From Agathobacter sp. (GTDB lineage: Bacteria; Bacillota; Clostridia; Lachnospirales; Lachnospiraceae), in NCBI GenBank assembly GCA_017409825.1, contig JAFQRZ010000022.1:1-64000 (forward strand): DNA of 64,000 nt, written 5' to 3'. This document shows, piece by piece, positions 18,023 through 28,070 of this stretch (positions within the stretch are counted from its first letter, which is position 1; every line of letters begins with the position of its first letter). Both the position numbers and the translations under genes were made by a program. The notes below the pieces were generated by a model, which saw nothing but the letters and a program-made list of their open reading frames with translations, searched no databases and was not told where the DNA came from.

Positions 18023-18178
18023 AATTCACGTCTCCTCATCTGTTTGTCCGTCTATCGCGAACAACTGTCTTTGATAGAAATATATTACTTGATATAGCAT
18101 AAAATTACAATAAACAAGTTGTTAGAAATTCACACTAAATATCAGAAGTTTTTGTGCAACTTGCCCAACATCTTGTAT

Positions 18179-19573
18179 TTATGCCGAAATAACAGGATGC
18201 TTCAATAAATAATCCTCTTCTAATAAAATTACTTGCTCCATTGCAGTCTTCGAAGGTGCACCAATGGTAAGTCTTGTATTTACGCAGGTTTCCATGGAAA
18301 TAGCTTCGTATACATCTGCTTCAAAGACAGGACAAATTGCCTTTAATTCTTCCAATGACATATCGTCAATCGCGATATCTTTTTCGATACAATAAAGCAC
18401 TACCTGCCCAACAATACCATGTGCATCACGGAAAGGTACACCATGTTTTACCAGATAATCTGCTAAGTCTGTCGCATTGGTAAAACCATTGTTTGCACTC
18501 TTACGCATATTTTCTTTCTTAAACTTCATAGTCTTTAACATACCATTGAAAAGTGCGATACATCCTTTTGCCGTATCCATCGCATCGAAAGAAAGCTCCT
18601 TGTCTTCCTGCATATCCTTATTATAGGCAAGCGGAATTCCCTTCATCGTAGTAAGAAGCGAGGTCAATGCACCATACACACGACCAGTCTTGCCACGTAC
18701 GAGTTCTGCGATATCTGGATTCTTTTTCTGCGGCATAATACTGCTACCTGTACTATAGGCATCATCAATTTCTACAAACTGATATTCATTGGAATTCCAA
18801 ATGATTACCTCTTCTGAAAAACGACTCAAATGCATCAAAATCATAGATAATGCTGATAAAAATTCAATCAAATAATCTCTATCTGATACCCCATCCATAC
18901 TATTTAAGGTTGGGCCGTAGAAACCAAGTAATTCAGCCGTCATATTTCTATCCAATGGATATGTCGTTCCTGCTAAAGCTCCTGAGCCCAGCGGACAATA
19001 GTTCATACGTTCACGAATATCAAACAAACGCTGTCTGTCTCGCTTAAACATCTCAAAATATGCACCCATGTGATGTGCCAAAGTGATTGGCTGTGCCTTC
19101 TGCAAATGTGTAAAGCCTGGCATAATGGTTTCTGTGTTTTCTTTCATAATCTGCAAAATCGTCTGCAATAAATCTTCCAGCTCTGCATCCACAGCAGCCA
19201 CCTGCTTTCTCGTATAAAGACGCATATCCAAAGCCACCTGATCATTACGACTTCTTCCGGTATGCAGTTTCTTGCCAGTATCTCCCAATCTGTCAATGAG
19301 ATTTGCTTCTACAAAGCTGTGAATATCCTCGTATTCATCCGTGATTTCTAATGTTCCAGCTTCCACTTCTTCTTTAATCTCTTTTAACGTACGAATGATA
19401 TCGTCTCTCTCCTGTTCCGTCAAAACACCTACTGCCGCAAGCATCGTAACATGTGCAATACTGCCATTGATATCTTCTTCATAAAATTTCTGGTCAAACG
19501 AAATGGATGCATTAAAATTGTAAACTAACTTATCTGTTTCCTTTGTGAAACGTCCGCCCCATAACTGTGCCAT
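18179..19573 (-). CDS. argH: Argininosuccinate lyase
   Basis: This is the last step of arginine synthesis, splitting argininosuccinate to arginine and fumarate. The 464-residue protein has the fumarase/lyase signature [12 protein letters not shown], in which the serine of the GSS loop is the catalytic acid. It also has the family motifs [10 protein letters not shown] and TPGFTHLQ-like [12 protein letters not shown]. Length is standard. AGAGG 8 nt upstream of the ATG lies inside the end of queH, so the genes are coupled. argG is not in the window. An argR-type repressor is encoded at 54186, but I could not see a clear ARG box ahead of this operon. Confidence 0.97.
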   Translation of the reverse strand: MAQLWGGRFTKETDKLVYNFNASISFDQKFYEEDINGSIAHVTMLAAVGVLTEQERDDIIRTLKEIKEEVEAGTLEITDEYEDIHSFVEANLIDRLGDTGKKLHTGRSRNDQVALDMRLYTRKQVAAVDAELEDLLQTILQIMKENTETIMPGFTHLQKAQPITLAHHMGAYFEMFKRDRQRLFDIRERMNYCPLGSGALAGTTYPLDRNMTAELLGFYGPTLNSMDGVSDRDYLIEFLSALSMILMHLSRFSEEVIIWNSNEYQFVEIDDAYSTGSSIMPQKKNPDIAELVRGKTGRVYGALTSLLTTMKGIPLAYNKDMQEDKELSFDAMDTAKGCIALFNGMLKTMKFKKENMRKSANNGFTNATDLADYLVKHGVPFRDAHGIVGQVVLYCIEKDIAIDDMSLEELKAICPVFEADVYEAISMETCVNTRLTIGAPSKTAMEQVILLEEDYLLKHPVISA

Positions 19574-19576
19574 AAT

Positions 19577-20230
19577 CTATTCCTCTCTTTCTCGTTCCTT
19601 CGCTGCGATTTCATCGTCTCGCTGCTTCTTTGAATACACACAACCACAGTAATACTGACGGTACATATCGTATTCATTGGAAATTTCCGTAGAACGTTTA
19701 TATCCATTTTGTTTTTTAAAATCCGAATACAGGTATCTCACACCATATTCCTCTTCCAATTTTTTCCCAATTTCATTCAGCTTCTCTGCATTTTTGAGCG
19801 GACTGATAGAAAGTGTCGTAGTAAAAAAATCAAATCCATTTACCTTGGCATATTCTGCTGACTCTCGTAATCGAAGCTCATAGCAGGCAAAGCAACGCTC
19901 GCCGCCTTCCTTCAACTGCTCCATGCCCTTCGCCATAGCATAAAACCGATCTGTATCATACGTTCCCTCCACGAAGGAAATCTTATGCTTTGCCGGAAAA
20001 TTCTGAATAAACCTCTCCTGCTCCTCCACTCGCATGGTATATTCCTCTGGCGGATAAATATTCGGATTATAATAAAACACTGTCACCTCAAAATATTGTG
20101 ACAAAAGTTCTAAACAATAAGAGCTGCATGGTGCACAGCAACTGTGCAACAGCAGCTTCGGAACTTGTTCTTCACTACAGTGTTCTTTTATGAGTTCTAA
20201 CATTTCATGATGATAATTACGCTTGTTCAT
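19577..20230 (-). CDS. queH: Epoxyqueuosine reductase QueH
   Basis: QueH catalyses the last step of queuosine synthesis in tRNA and replaces the cobalamin-dependent QueG. The 217-residue protein shows the family cysteine and metal motifs: LLLHSCCAPCSSY near the N-terminus, ERCFACYELRL in the middle and YYCGCVYSKKQ at the C-terminus. The start is ATG at 20230 (MNKRNYHH). A longer frame up to 20278 overlaps the preceding gene too far and has no ribosome site. The 14-nt overlap with the upstream membrane-protein gene implies coupled translation. Confidence 0.92.
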   Translation of the reverse strand: MNKRNYHHEMLELIKEHCSEEQVPKLLLHSCCAPCSSYCLELLSQYFEVTVFYYNPNIYPPEEYTMRVEEQERFIQNFPAKHKISFVEGTYDTDRFYAMAKGMEQLKEGGERCFACYELRLRESAEYAKVNGFDFFTTTLSISPLKNAEKLNEIGKKLEEEYGVRYLYSDFKKQNGYKRSTEISNEYDMYRQYYCGCVYSKKQRDDEIAAKEREREE

Positions 20231-20588
20231 TCTTCTTTCCCATAAGCTGTAATGCAAATGTTGCAGCCACATACGCAATGATACAAATAATAATCAATGG
20301 AATTCTTTTGATAATAATACCTGCAAGAAGTTGTACTCCCAACAAAATACCATGCTTCCAGATTTCAGCCTGATGCAACAATGCTGCCATCGCAGCTTCT
20401 ATAATAATAAGTACACATACAGAAACTACAAATTCCTGTAACGCAAGCATCGCAACCAAAATCAAAACCAGAGAAACCACTGAAAATCCAACTACCGATG
20501 TAATCAACGGATTGGTTTTCATCCATTCCCAGCCCTTTTTCGCATATTCTACTACTTTATCCTTAATGTTCATTAATTTCTCTTTCAT
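20217..20588 (-). CDS. Small integral membrane protein, unknown function
   Basis: The 123-residue protein has a charged N-terminal 30 residues (amphipathic, KDKVVEYAKKGWEWMKTNPL) and three to four hydrophobic segments at about 28-50, 52-70, 78-95 and 96-115. No family motif is recognised. It leads the operon with queH and argH. GAGGTG lies 5 nt before the ATG at 20588. Confidence 0.7.
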   Translation of the reverse strand: MKEKLMNIKDKVVEYAKKGWEWMKTNPLITSVVGFSVVSLVLILVAMLALQEFVVSVCVLIIIEAAMAALLHQAEIWKHGILLGVQLLAGIIIKRIPLIIICIIAYVAATFALQLMGKKNEQA

Positions 20589-20638
20589 TTGTTCACCTCA
20601 TGCTATTATCTTTCGATTATACTTTGGAAACTCACCCT

Positions 20639-20667
20639 ATTATGCCATAAAAACACAAAAAGAACAA
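20639..20667 (-). promoter_or_regulatory. Candidate promoter of the membrane protein-queH-argH operon
   Basis: Minus-strand TTGTTC (20662-20667) and CATAAT (20639-20644) are separated by 17 nt, about 50 nt ahead of the first ATG. The match to the sigma-A consensus is moderate. Confidence 0.4.
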
Positions 20668-20769
20668 CAAAATATTGAAAGATACTAGAATTTTTTCTTT
20701 GCATATCGTATATTGTTGATACAGGAATTTCCAACTGAAATCCTGCGAACCAAGGAGGAGTATTTATTT

Positions 20770-21906
20770 ATGAAAGAATCCAGCAAATTACATTGGGCTT
20801 CTGTATGGGGAAATGCAGTATCTATCGGTGAAAACCGCCCAGAAAGCTATGGAAAAAACATAACACTACGCTACCCAATTTATTCCGCTTTTGATGGTGA
20901 CTCAGTTCGCCTTACCTTTGACAACTATTGCGGAACTGATGCGATTTGTATCGAGAAAACGACTTTACTCGTATCCGGGAAATTTTATCCAGTTACCTTT
21001 GATGGCAAAGCACAGTGCATCATTCCAGCCGGCGAAAACCTCGTTTCTGACCCTGTCGACTGCGAAATTAAAGCAGGATTTTTCTTTAAAGTAAGCTTTT
21101 ACTTAAAAACATATACACAGATGCGTTCTGTGGTATTTACCAGTGGCCCGCTCTCTGGTGGTCAGTATGCAGTAGGCGATTATTCGGAAATCGAGGAATT
21201 TCCAATCAACGTTTCCCGCAGAACCAGCTATAACTATTTTTTAAGCAATGTTTCCGTACATACTTCTACGGAAAATCGTACGATTGTATGCTATGGCGAC
21301 TCTATCACCGCACAGGATTGGCCTGACTATCTTGCCCTTCGTTGCAAAGAAGAAGGCTATCACAATACCGCCATTATCCGTCGTGCAACCAGTGGTTCCC
21401 GCATTCTTCGCGAATACGACAACATCACTTACGAATCCTACGGATTAAGCGGAGAAAAACGCTTCTCTCATGAAGTTCCTACCGACGGAGCTGATACCGT
21501 CATTATCCAACAGGGTATCAATGACATCATCCACCCAGTCGGAACCGACGTAAATCCATTCCGACCAATGAGCGATTTGCCTACCGCAGACGAACTCATT
21601 GAAGGATTAAAAAAATATATCGCACAAGCACGTGAATATGGCTACAAGGTATATGTAGGCACACTTCTTCCAATTGAAGGCTGGCGTACGTATGCTGGAT
21701 TTCGTGAAGAGCTTCGCATCACCTATAATGCGTGGATTCGTGCAACCGATTTGATTGATGGCGTAATTGATTTTGATAAGGCTCTCTGTGACCCTAATAA
21801 GCCATCGGCATTTTTGCCAGAATATGACAGTGGCGACCATTTACATCCAAGTACGGCTGGATATGAACGGATGGCAAAAGAAGTGACAAAGTGCATTTTA
21901 AAATAA
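20770..21906 (+). CDS. SGNH/GDSL-family hydrolase
   Basis: The 378-residue protein has a beta-rich N-terminal domain (about 1-170) and a C-terminal SGNH hydrolase domain. Block I is CYGDSIT with the catalytic Ser, block III is GINDI, and block V is GDHLHPSTAGY with the catalytic Asp and His. There is no signal peptide, so it is probably cytoplasmic. Relatives deacetylate sugars or hydrolyse esters, in line with the convergent O-acetyltransferase genes downstream. The ATG at 20770 is chosen because AAGGAGG ends 11 nt upstream; the reading from 20713 has no ribosome site. The bidirectional terminator at 21905 ends it. Confidence 0.85.
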   Translation: MKESSKLHWASVWGNAVSIGENRPESYGKNITLRYPIYSAFDGDSVRLTFDNYCGTDAICIEKTTLLVSGKFYPVTFDGKAQCIIPAGENLVSDPVDCEIKAGFFFKVSFYLKTYTQMRSVVFTSGPLSGGQYAVGDYSEIEEFPINVSRRTSYNYFLSNVSVHTSTENRTIVCYGDSITAQDWPDYLALRCKEEGYHNTAIIRRATSGSRILREYDNITYESYGLSGEKRFSHEVPTDGADTVIIQQGINDIIHPVGTDVNPFRPMSDLPTADELIEGLKKYIAQAREYGYKVYVGTLLPIEGWRTYAGFREELRITYNAWIRATDLIDGVIDFDKALCDPNKPSAFLPEYDSGDHLHPSTAGYERMAKEVTKCILK

Positions 21907-21945
21907 AAAGAGGAAGTCTTATCTTACATAAGACTTCCTCTTTTT
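21905..21945. terminator. Bidirectional terminator between SGNH hydrolase and AlgJ-like gene
   Basis: A perfect 18-bp stem (21905-21922 with 21928-21945, 5-nt loop) has A and T runs at its ends. It serves both convergent genes. Confidence 0.9.
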
Positions 21946-21950
21946 ATCCT

Positions 21951-22970
21951 TTATTTACTTATTTCATTATCATAATGAGCAATATCTGCAGCCCAAAGCT
22001 CTTCATCTTCTACATCATTAATTTCTATATTATAATTTGATTTAATGTATTCTAATATATATGAACTTGCTTTTTCTGCTCCAAAAGCGTTTAAATGCCC
22101 TGTATCATAAAAATCCGTTTCATTATTAATTTTTGTTGCATCAAAATTAGCATTCAAATCAACTACTTTTGCACCATGCTCTTCTACTATTCTATGTAAA
22201 TACTTATAGTACCCCAAAGCATCCGCACTTCCATTATATGGAGCAATCAACAATAATAACTCTGCATTATTTTCTTTTGCAAGCTCAATCATCTTTATAA
22301 GATATTCTTCTTGCGTAGGTAAAATAGGTGCCTCTTCTATATTGTCATATGACACCTGCGTAACTGCATTTGGCTGAACCTCTTTTAAAAACACCATTCC
22401 ATGCATCGGATCCGTTTGTTTTTTCCAACTAAAATCAAAATCTTTTTTTTCTATTTCTTTCCATCTGGAATGATATTTTATAATATTAAAATAGTAATTT
22501 TCTTTTCCGTCGACAGTATTTAACGCATTGATCATTTGAATTTTATTTATCCCCGCTGGAAAAGAATCAATCGCATCATGTGCAACTTGCTCCTGCACTA
22601 CGTCTGTCATCGTAGTAAACATATATGCTTCAAGTATCAACACCTCAGGTTTCTGGGTTTTTAATGCTTCTTTCATGTAATAATATGTCGCTTCAATCGG
22701 CTGCTGTTGTGTTGCCAACACATAACTTCTCATTCCTGATTCTTTATAAATATGAACTGGATTAAGCGTACAATACATATGACTTGAACCAAATCCTATA
22801 ATATCCATAGAATTCTCAATTTCATTCTTAAATCCATTTATTTTTAACGTATGATTCCACGCACCATAAAGTGTTCTTCGTTCAAGCACCGCACTCATCC
22901 CAACAAACAAAACCATAATAATCACAATTAGAATGCATCTACGAAGGGCTATAAATATTTTTTTTGACAT
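21951..22970 (-). CDS. Membrane-anchored SGNH-like (AlgJ/DltD-type) protein
   Basis: The 339-residue protein has one N-terminal transmembrane segment (about 9-28) and an extracytoplasmic domain. Near residue 60 is IIGFGSSHMYCTL, matching the GxSxx block of AlgJ/AlgX/DltD-like SGNH proteins, and near 287 TDFYDTGHLNAFGAEK supplies the D-x-x-H pair (DTGH). It starts 12 nt downstream of the MBOAT gene, the usual order for a two-part surface O-acetylation system in which the MBOAT protein moves the acyl group across the membrane and this protein transfers it. The glycan acceptor is unknown. GGAGG precedes the ATG. Confidence 0.75.
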   Translation of the reverse strand: MSKKIFIALRRCILIVIIMVLFVGMSAVLERRTLYGAWNHTLKINGFKNEIENSMDIIGFGSSHMYCTLNPVHIYKESGMRSYVLATQQQPIEATYYYMKEALKTQKPEVLILEAYMFTTMTDVVQEQVAHDAIDSFPAGINKIQMINALNTVDGKENYYFNIIKYHSRWKEIEKKDFDFSWKKQTDPMHGMVFLKEVQPNAVTQVSYDNIEEAPILPTQEEYLIKMIELAKENNAELLLLIAPYNGSADALGYYKYLHRIVEEHGAKVVDLNANFDATKINNETDFYDTGHLNAFGAEKASSYILEYIKSNYNIEINDVEDEELWAADIAHYDNEISK

Positions 22971-22982
22971 AATTTTATCCTC

Positions 22983-24440
22983 CTAAAACTGCATATACAA
23001 AAACTGTGATTCATCAAAACCCGGTCCATATATTCCAAAAATCAGAATGCAACATATTGCAACTACATAAATTGTCCATCGAACTATAACATTTTGTTTT
23101 TCAACCAACTTTCTAACCGAAGTTTTCTCTTGAAGTATTGAGACAATTAACAATACTATACAGGAAGAAGCTAATACTAGTGCATCTTTTTTATCTAATC
23201 CTAACTGAAAAACCCTTCCATTCCAAAATATCTCTGGATTAAATGTTGAAAATGCTAATATTGTCATTTTAATTGCTGCTTTAAAACCACTTGCTCTAAA
23301 AAATAACCAAGCATACGCCACTAATGCAAATGTATAGCATTTCTTCCAAAATTTATACACTACATTTTCTTCTTTTACACCCAACTTTCCCCAAATTTGA
23401 TTTCTCTTTTTCTGAGTTAATTCTCCGATTACCTGATATCCGCCATGCATGAATCCCCATGCAATATAATTAAATCCAACGCCATGCCATAATCCACTAA
23501 CAAGAAAAACTACAAGTAAGTTTATATATCTGCGCACTTTCCCTTTTCGATTACCGCCAAGTGGAATATATATATAATCTCGAAACCATGAACTTAACGA
23601 AATATGCCATCTACGCCAAAAATCTTTGATAGAGGTTGCAAAATACGGATGCTTAAAATTATCAGTTAACTGAATTCCCAATACTTCCGATACACCTCGA
23701 CTGATATCTACACATCCTGAAAAATCTGTATATAACTGTATTGTATACAAGAACACAGCCAATACTATTTCTAATCCTCTATAGTCAACATAAGAACCAA
23801 ACACTTGGTTCACCAACATGGCTGCTCTATCCGCGATTACCATCTTTTTGAAGAATCCCCACAGTGCTAAAGAAAGCCCAGATTTCATTCTATCGAAAGA
23901 AAACTTATGAGGTTCGTACAAACTAACACTCAACTGATGATATCTTGATATCGGTCCCTGCATAATGATTGGAAAATATGACATATAGAGAGCATATTTA
24001 AAAATACTCTTCTCGGAAGTGTATTGTCCTTTATACACATCTACACAATAGCTGATTGCCTGCAAGGTATAGAACGCGATTCCTAGTGGTACAATCACAG
24101 ATATCTTATCTATCTCTACATGAAAAATGGATTCTACTATAGACATAGCATATCCATAGAACTTTACAAATATTAATAATCCTATGTTTACAACAATCGT
24201 AAAAACTAATATAACCTTCTTGTTCTTTTGCGAAACACGTGTATCTTCCATATATTTTGCCGAAAAATATGTACTAATAACACAAAATCCCCAAAATAGA
24301 AAATAACGAAAATCGAAACATGCATAAAAGAAAAGGCTTGTTACCAGCAACCAATATGGTCTACTTTTCATAGGTAAAATAAAATATCCTAAAAACACGA
24401 TTATAATAAAAAATAGAAATGAAACCGAGATAAATGACAT
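22983..24440 (-). CDS. MBOAT-family O-acyltransferase (AlgI/DltB-like)
   Basis: This 485-residue polytopic membrane protein has the MBOAT features of AlgI: DFWRRWHISLSSWFRDYIYI, PLGGNRKG, and LVSGLWHGVGFNYIAWG with the catalytic histidine of the WHG motif. About ten hydrophobic segments are visible. It would accept an acyl group from a cytoplasmic donor and deliver it outside for the AlgJ-like partner. There is no dltA, dltC or alg gene nearby, so the substrate is a surface polysaccharide or peptidoglycan by inference. Codon use is A/T rich compared with flanking genes. Confidence 0.88.
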   Translation of the reverse strand: MSFISVSFLFFIIIVFLGYFILPMKSRPYWLLVTSLFFYACFDFRYFLFWGFCVISTYFSAKYMEDTRVSQKNKKVILVFTIVVNIGLLIFVKFYGYAMSIVESIFHVEIDKISVIVPLGIAFYTLQAISYCVDVYKGQYTSEKSIFKYALYMSYFPIIMQGPISRYHQLSVSLYEPHKFSFDRMKSGLSLALWGFFKKMVIADRAAMLVNQVFGSYVDYRGLEIVLAVFLYTIQLYTDFSGCVDISRGVSEVLGIQLTDNFKHPYFATSIKDFWRRWHISLSSWFRDYIYIPLGGNRKGKVRRYINLLVVFLVSGLWHGVGFNYIAWGFMHGGYQVIGELTQKKRNQIWGKLGVKEENVVYKFWKKCYTFALVAYAWLFFRASGFKAAIKMTILAFSTFNPEIFWNGRVFQLGLDKKDALVLASSCIVLLIVSILQEKTSVRKLVEKQNVIVRWTIYVVAICCILIFGIYGPGFDESQFLYMQF

Positions 24441-24470
24441 ATCCGCCCTCCTTTTACTTCATTATTAAAA

Positions 24471-24510
24471 AAAGTTGCTACTCCAATCCTCTGAAATAGC
24501 AACTTTTTTT
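24471..24510 (-). terminator. Terminator downstream of tRNA-Thr
   Basis: The stem GTTGCTA/TAGCAAC (24474-24480 with 24497-24503) is followed on the minus strand by a run of seven T. It lies just past the tRNA 3' end and before the MBOAT gene. Confidence 0.8.
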
Positions 24511-24512
24511 AG

Positions 24513-24585
24513 AGCCACTAACCGGGATCGAACCGGTGGCCTACGCATTACGAGTGCGTCGCTCTACCTACTGAGCCATAGTGGC
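24513..24585 (-). tRNA. tRNA-Thr (anticodon CGT)
   Basis: The 73-nt minus-strand sequence folds fully: acceptor GCCACTA/TAGTGGC, D-arm GCTC/GAGC, anticodon stem ACGCA/TGCGT with loop CTCGTAA, and T-arm ACCGG/CCGGT with TTCGATC. The anticodon CGT reads ACG threonine codons. CCA is not encoded; the discriminator base is T. Confidence 0.97.
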
Positions 24586-24683
24586 AAATCTTAACGACTT
24601 ATACATAATATCAAACAAACCAAAAAATTTCAATCTTTTTCTATATAATTTTTGACTAATATCTTTTTTCTATCAATAAACTC

Positions 24684-24711
24684 TTGACTTTCCATATAAA
24701 TAGTATAAAAT
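24684..24711 (+). promoter_or_regulatory. Candidate promoter of the XRE-pot operon
   Basis: TTGACT (24684-24689) and TAAAAT (24706-24711) are 16 nt apart. About 35 nt downstream lies CAAC/GTTG (24746-24760, 7-nt gap), a weak dyad where the XRE regulator could bind its own leader. Confidence 0.5.
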
Positions 24712-24823
24712 CAATTATATTGTTTATTTATTGTAAACTCAAAGTCAACTTTTACAGTTGTCGCATTAAAAATAAACTTTTAATCAATAATTAGGAAAAC
24801 CAAACGAATTGGAGGCGATTATT

Positions 24824-25363
24824 TTGGATATCGGAAATCGTATGAAGGAACTGCGAATCCAGTACGGTCTTACCCAGCAGGAACTTGCAGACCGTTCGGA
24901 GCTTACGAAGGGCTTTATTTCGCAGCTGGAACGTAATCAAAACACACCATCAGTCAGCACTTTGCTCGACATCATACAGTGTCTCGGTACAACTCCTGCA
25001 GAATTCTTTGCAGATGAGGAACCCGAACAAATCGTCTTCAAAGAAGCCGATTATTTTGAAAAAGAGGATGAAGAACATAAATCGCTCGTGGAATGGGTTG
25101 TTCCAAATGCACAGAAAAATGCCATGGAGCCTGTACGACTTACACTTCATCCCGGTGGAGTATCCGAAATTCTTCAGCCACATTCCGGCGAAGAATTTGG
25201 ATATGTGATAAAAGGAACGGTTCGTGTGAACTACGGTGGCAAATACCACACCGTAAAGATGGGCGAATCCTTCTATTTCAAAGCAGGCAAACGCCATTTT
25301 ATCGAAAACAAATCCAGCAGAGATGCTATTTTAATTTGGGTTTCTAACCCACCTAGTTTCTAG
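24824..25363 (+). CDS. XRE-cupin transcription regulator of polyamine uptake
   Basis: The 179-residue protein has an N-terminal helix-turn-helix (about 8-60: GLTQQELADRSELTKGFISQ) and a C-terminal cupin (about 105-178: HSGEEFGYVIKG, FYFKAGKRHFIENKS). This is the PuuR-like design that senses a small ligand, probably a polyamine, through the cupin. It sits 33 nt ahead of potA in the same direction, so it is likely an autoregulated repressor of the pot genes. The start is TTG at 24824 with GGAGG 8 nt upstream; a TTG at 24809 would overlap that site. Confidence 0.85.
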   Translation: MDIGNRMKELRIQYGLTQQELADRSELTKGFISQLERNQNTPSVSTLLDIIQCLGTTPAEFFADEEPEQIVFKEADYFEKEDEEHKSLVEWVVPNAQKNAMEPVRLTLHPGGVSEILQPHSGEEFGYVIKGTVRVNYGGKYHTVKMGESFYFKAGKRHFIENKSSRDAILIWVSNPPSF

Positions 25364-25396
25364 AAAGCTACTATTTAAGATAGAAAGGTAACCGAA

Positions 25397-26470
25397 ATGA
25401 AAAAAGCTTTAATCAACTTTGTAGATATTTCTAAATCTTATGGAAAACAATTAGTTTTAGATGAGTTTAACTTATATGTAAGAGAAAACGAATTCGTTAC
25501 TCTCCTGGGACCATCTGGTTGTGGCAAGACCACTACCCTTCGTCTCCTTGGTGGATTTGAAACACCTGATAAGGGACAGATTTTCTTTGATTCTCAGGAT
25601 ATTACGTATTTGCCTGCAAATGAACGTAAATTAAACACCGTATTCCAGAAGTACTCTCTTTTCCCACACATGACAATCGCGGAAAATATTGCTTTTGGTC
25701 TCAAAATCAGCAAAAAACCACAGGCATATATCAATGACAAAATTAAATATGCATTGAAACTTGTAAACTTAGATGGCTATGAAAATCGCGAAATTGATTC
25801 CTTAAGTGGTGGTCAGCAGCAGCGTATTGCGATTGCACGTGCGATTGTAAATGAACCAAAGGTACTTCTTTTGGATGAACCACTCGGTGCGCTCGACCTC
25901 AAAATGCGCCAGAGTATGCAGTACGAATTGATTCGCTTGAAAGAAGAACTGGGTATTACTTTTGTATACGTAACGCACGATCAGGAAGAAGCTCTTACGA
26001 TGTCCGACACTATCGTAGTTATGAACCAGGGCTACATTCAGCAGATTGGCACTCCGGAAATGATTTATAACGAGCCAGAAAATGCTTTCGTTGCAGACTT
26101 TATCGGAGAAAGTAATATTATTGATGCTACCTTCATTGAAGACGAGGTTGTAGAAATTCTCGGTGTAAAAATGCCTTGTGTAGATAAAGGCTTCGGTAAA
26201 AACACCCCAGTCGACGTAGTTATCCGTCCAGAAGACGTTGAACTCGTTGACCCATCCGAAGGTTACCTCGAAGGTGACGTTACTTCTCTCATCTTCAAGG
26301 GAGTACACTACGAATTAGATGTTATGGCAAACGGTTACGAGTGGTTGGTACACACCACCAAATTGGTGCCTGTTGGAAGCCACGTTGGTATCAAGGTAAC
26401 ACCATTTAACATCCAGATTATGAATAAACCAGCATCAAGTGATGAGGAGGCTGTAGAAATCGATGAATAA
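25397..26470 (+). CDS. potA: Spermidine/putrescine ABC transporter ATP-binding protein
   Basis: The ATPase (357 residues) powers polyamine import. Walker A is GPSGCGKTT (38-46), the signature is LSGGQQQR, Walker B is [12 protein letters not shown] and the H-loop is VTHDQEEA. The C-terminal 110 residues form the TOBE-type regulatory domain. AAAGG precedes the ATG. It overlaps potB by 8 nt, and GAGGAGG for potB lies in its last codons. Confidence 0.95.
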   Translation: MKKALINFVDISKSYGKQLVLDEFNLYVRENEFVTLLGPSGCGKTTTLRLLGGFETPDKGQIFFDSQDITYLPANERKLNTVFQKYSLFPHMTIAENIAFGLKISKKPQAYINDKIKYALKLVNLDGYENREIDSLSGGQQQRIAIARAIVNEPKVLLLDEPLGALDLKMRQSMQYELIRLKEELGITFVYVTHDQEEALTMSDTIVVMNQGYIQQIGTPEMIYNEPENAFVADFIGESNIIDATFIEDEVVEILGVKMPCVDKGFGKNTPVDVVIRPEDVELVDPSEGYLEGDVTSLIFKGVHYELDVMANGYEWLVHTTKLVPVGSHVGIKVTPFNIQIMNKPASSDEEAVEIDE

Positions 26471-27287
26471 ACTGAAACGCCAATTACTGGCTGGTCCATA
26501 TCTGGTGTGGATTATTGGTTTTATCATCCTTCCACTCCTTATGATATTGTACTATGCTTTTTTTGATGAAAATGGCTCATTTACCTTAGAATACTTAAGC
26601 CATATTGCAAGCCCTATTAATGTGCATGCCATGGTGCTCTCTTTAGAGCTCGGTGTGGCAGCGACAGTAATTTGCCTTTTGCTTGCCTATCCTTTGGCAA
26701 TGATTTTAAATAATTTAAAAATCAAAAACCAAAGTCTTATCGTATTTATTTTCATGCTTCCTATGTGGATGAACTTTTTACTTCGTATTTTAGCATGGAA
26801 ACTTTTACTGAATAAAAATGGTGTATTAAACACTGTGCTTATGTCCATTGGACTTGAGCCGGTTATGATATTAAACACTCCTGCCGCAGTTGTATTCGGT
26901 ATGGTATATGAATATTTACCATTTATGATTTTGCCAATTTACAACTCAATGGCACGTATCAAAAAAGACTATATTGAAGCTGCGCATGATTTAGGTGCAA
27001 ATGAAATCACTATTTTCTTTAAGATTATCATTCCATTAACCCTGTCTGGTATTATCAGCGGTGTCGTTATGGTATTTGTACCTGCACTAACCTCCTTTGC
27101 AGTATCCGAGCTCCTCGGTGGTGGCAAGGTTCTTCTGATTGGTAATGTCATTGAAGAAAGCTTTATGCAAGGTATGCAGTGGAACGCAGGTAGCAGCTTA
27201 TCTCTCGTACTTATGATTTTTGTAATGGTAAGTATGACAATTATGAACATATTTGACAAAGATGGGGAGGGAACTGCTGTATGGTAA
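26463..27287 (+). CDS. potB: Spermidine/putrescine ABC permease PotB
   Basis: One of two permease subunits (274 residues). Six membrane segments are visible, and the cytoplasmic EAA loop that contacts PotA reads [20 protein letters not shown]. It overlaps potA by 8 nt and potC by 7 nt, so the transporter genes are translated as a unit. Confidence 0.93.
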   Translation: MNKLKRQLLAGPYLVWIIGFIILPLLMILYYAFFDENGSFTLEYLSHIASPINVHAMVLSLELGVAATVICLLLAYPLAMILNNLKIKNQSLIVFIFMLPMWMNFLLRILAWKLLLNKNGVLNTVLMSIGLEPVMILNTPAAVVFGMVYEYLPFMILPIYNSMARIKKDYIEAAHDLGANEITIFFKIIIPLTLSGIISGVVMVFVPALTSFAVSELLGGGKVLLIGNVIEESFMQGMQWNAGSSLSLVLMIFVMVSMTIMNIFDKDGEGTAVW

Positions 27288-28069
27288 AGAAAACACTGTC
27301 CAACGTCTATATGACGCTTATTTTCCTCTTCCTGTACTTGCCAATTTTGGTACTTATCATCCTCTCCTTCAACGATTCCAAGACTCGTGTGGAATGGGGT
27401 GGATTTACCTTAAAATGGTACATTGAATGTTTCCAGAGCGAAACAATTATGACCGCTTTTGCTACCACCTTGCAGATTACCGTTATCTCAGCAGTTGTTT
27501 CTACCATTATTGGCACTTTAGCTGCAATTGGTATCTCTGCTATGAAAGCCAAAAGCCGTGCTTTTTATCTGGGTTCCACGAATATTCCGCTCTTGAATGC
27601 GGATATTGTAACTGGTATCTCGATGATGCTTTTATTTGTTAAATTTGTAGATTTAGGTTTTGTTACCGTATTGGTTGCACATATTACGTTTAGTATTCCT
27701 TATGTAATCCTCAACGTACTTCCAAAGCTGAAACAGGCAAACCGTTCTACCTACGAAGCAGCCTTAGACCTTGGTGCTTCCCCACTCTATGCATTTTATA
27801 AAGTAACCTGGCCTGAAATCCGTTCTGGTGTATTTTCCGGTTTCTTGATGGCTGTTACCATGTCATTAGACGATTTCAGCATCACTTACTTTACCAAGGG
27901 TGCTGGTGTAAATACGCTTTCTACGATGCTTTATACCGAGCTTCGTAAAGGTATTAAACCAGAACTTTATGCATTATCCACAATCTTATTCTTTACCGTA
28001 CTCCTTCTTCTTTTACTGGTAAATTATTTACCAAATAGAAAAAAGAGTACCACAGTTGAGAGGGTATAA
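27281..28069 (+). CDS. potC: Spermidine/putrescine ABC permease PotC
   Basis: The second permease subunit (262 residues) has about six membrane segments and the EAA loop TYEAALDLGASPLYAFYKVT. GGGAGGG lies upstream of the ATG inside potB. It ends one base before the potD start codon. Confidence 0.93.
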   Translation: MVKKTLSNVYMTLIFLFLYLPILVLIILSFNDSKTRVEWGGFTLKWYIECFQSETIMTAFATTLQITVISAVVSTIIGTLAAIGISAMKAKSRAFYLGSTNIPLLNADIVTGISMMLLFVKFVDLGFVTVLVAHITFSIPYVILNVLPKLKQANRSTYEAALDLGASPLYAFYKVTWPEIRSGVFSGFLMAVTMSLDDFSITYFTKGAGVNTLSTMLYTELRKGIKPELYALSTILFFTVLLLLLLVNYLPNRKKSTTVERV

Positions 28070-28070
28070 A

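Noticed and set aside
18023-18178. Lysine riboswitch or T-box leader before asd
   Set aside because: The gap is too short for a lysine riboswitch and no specifier or antiterminator pairing is visible.
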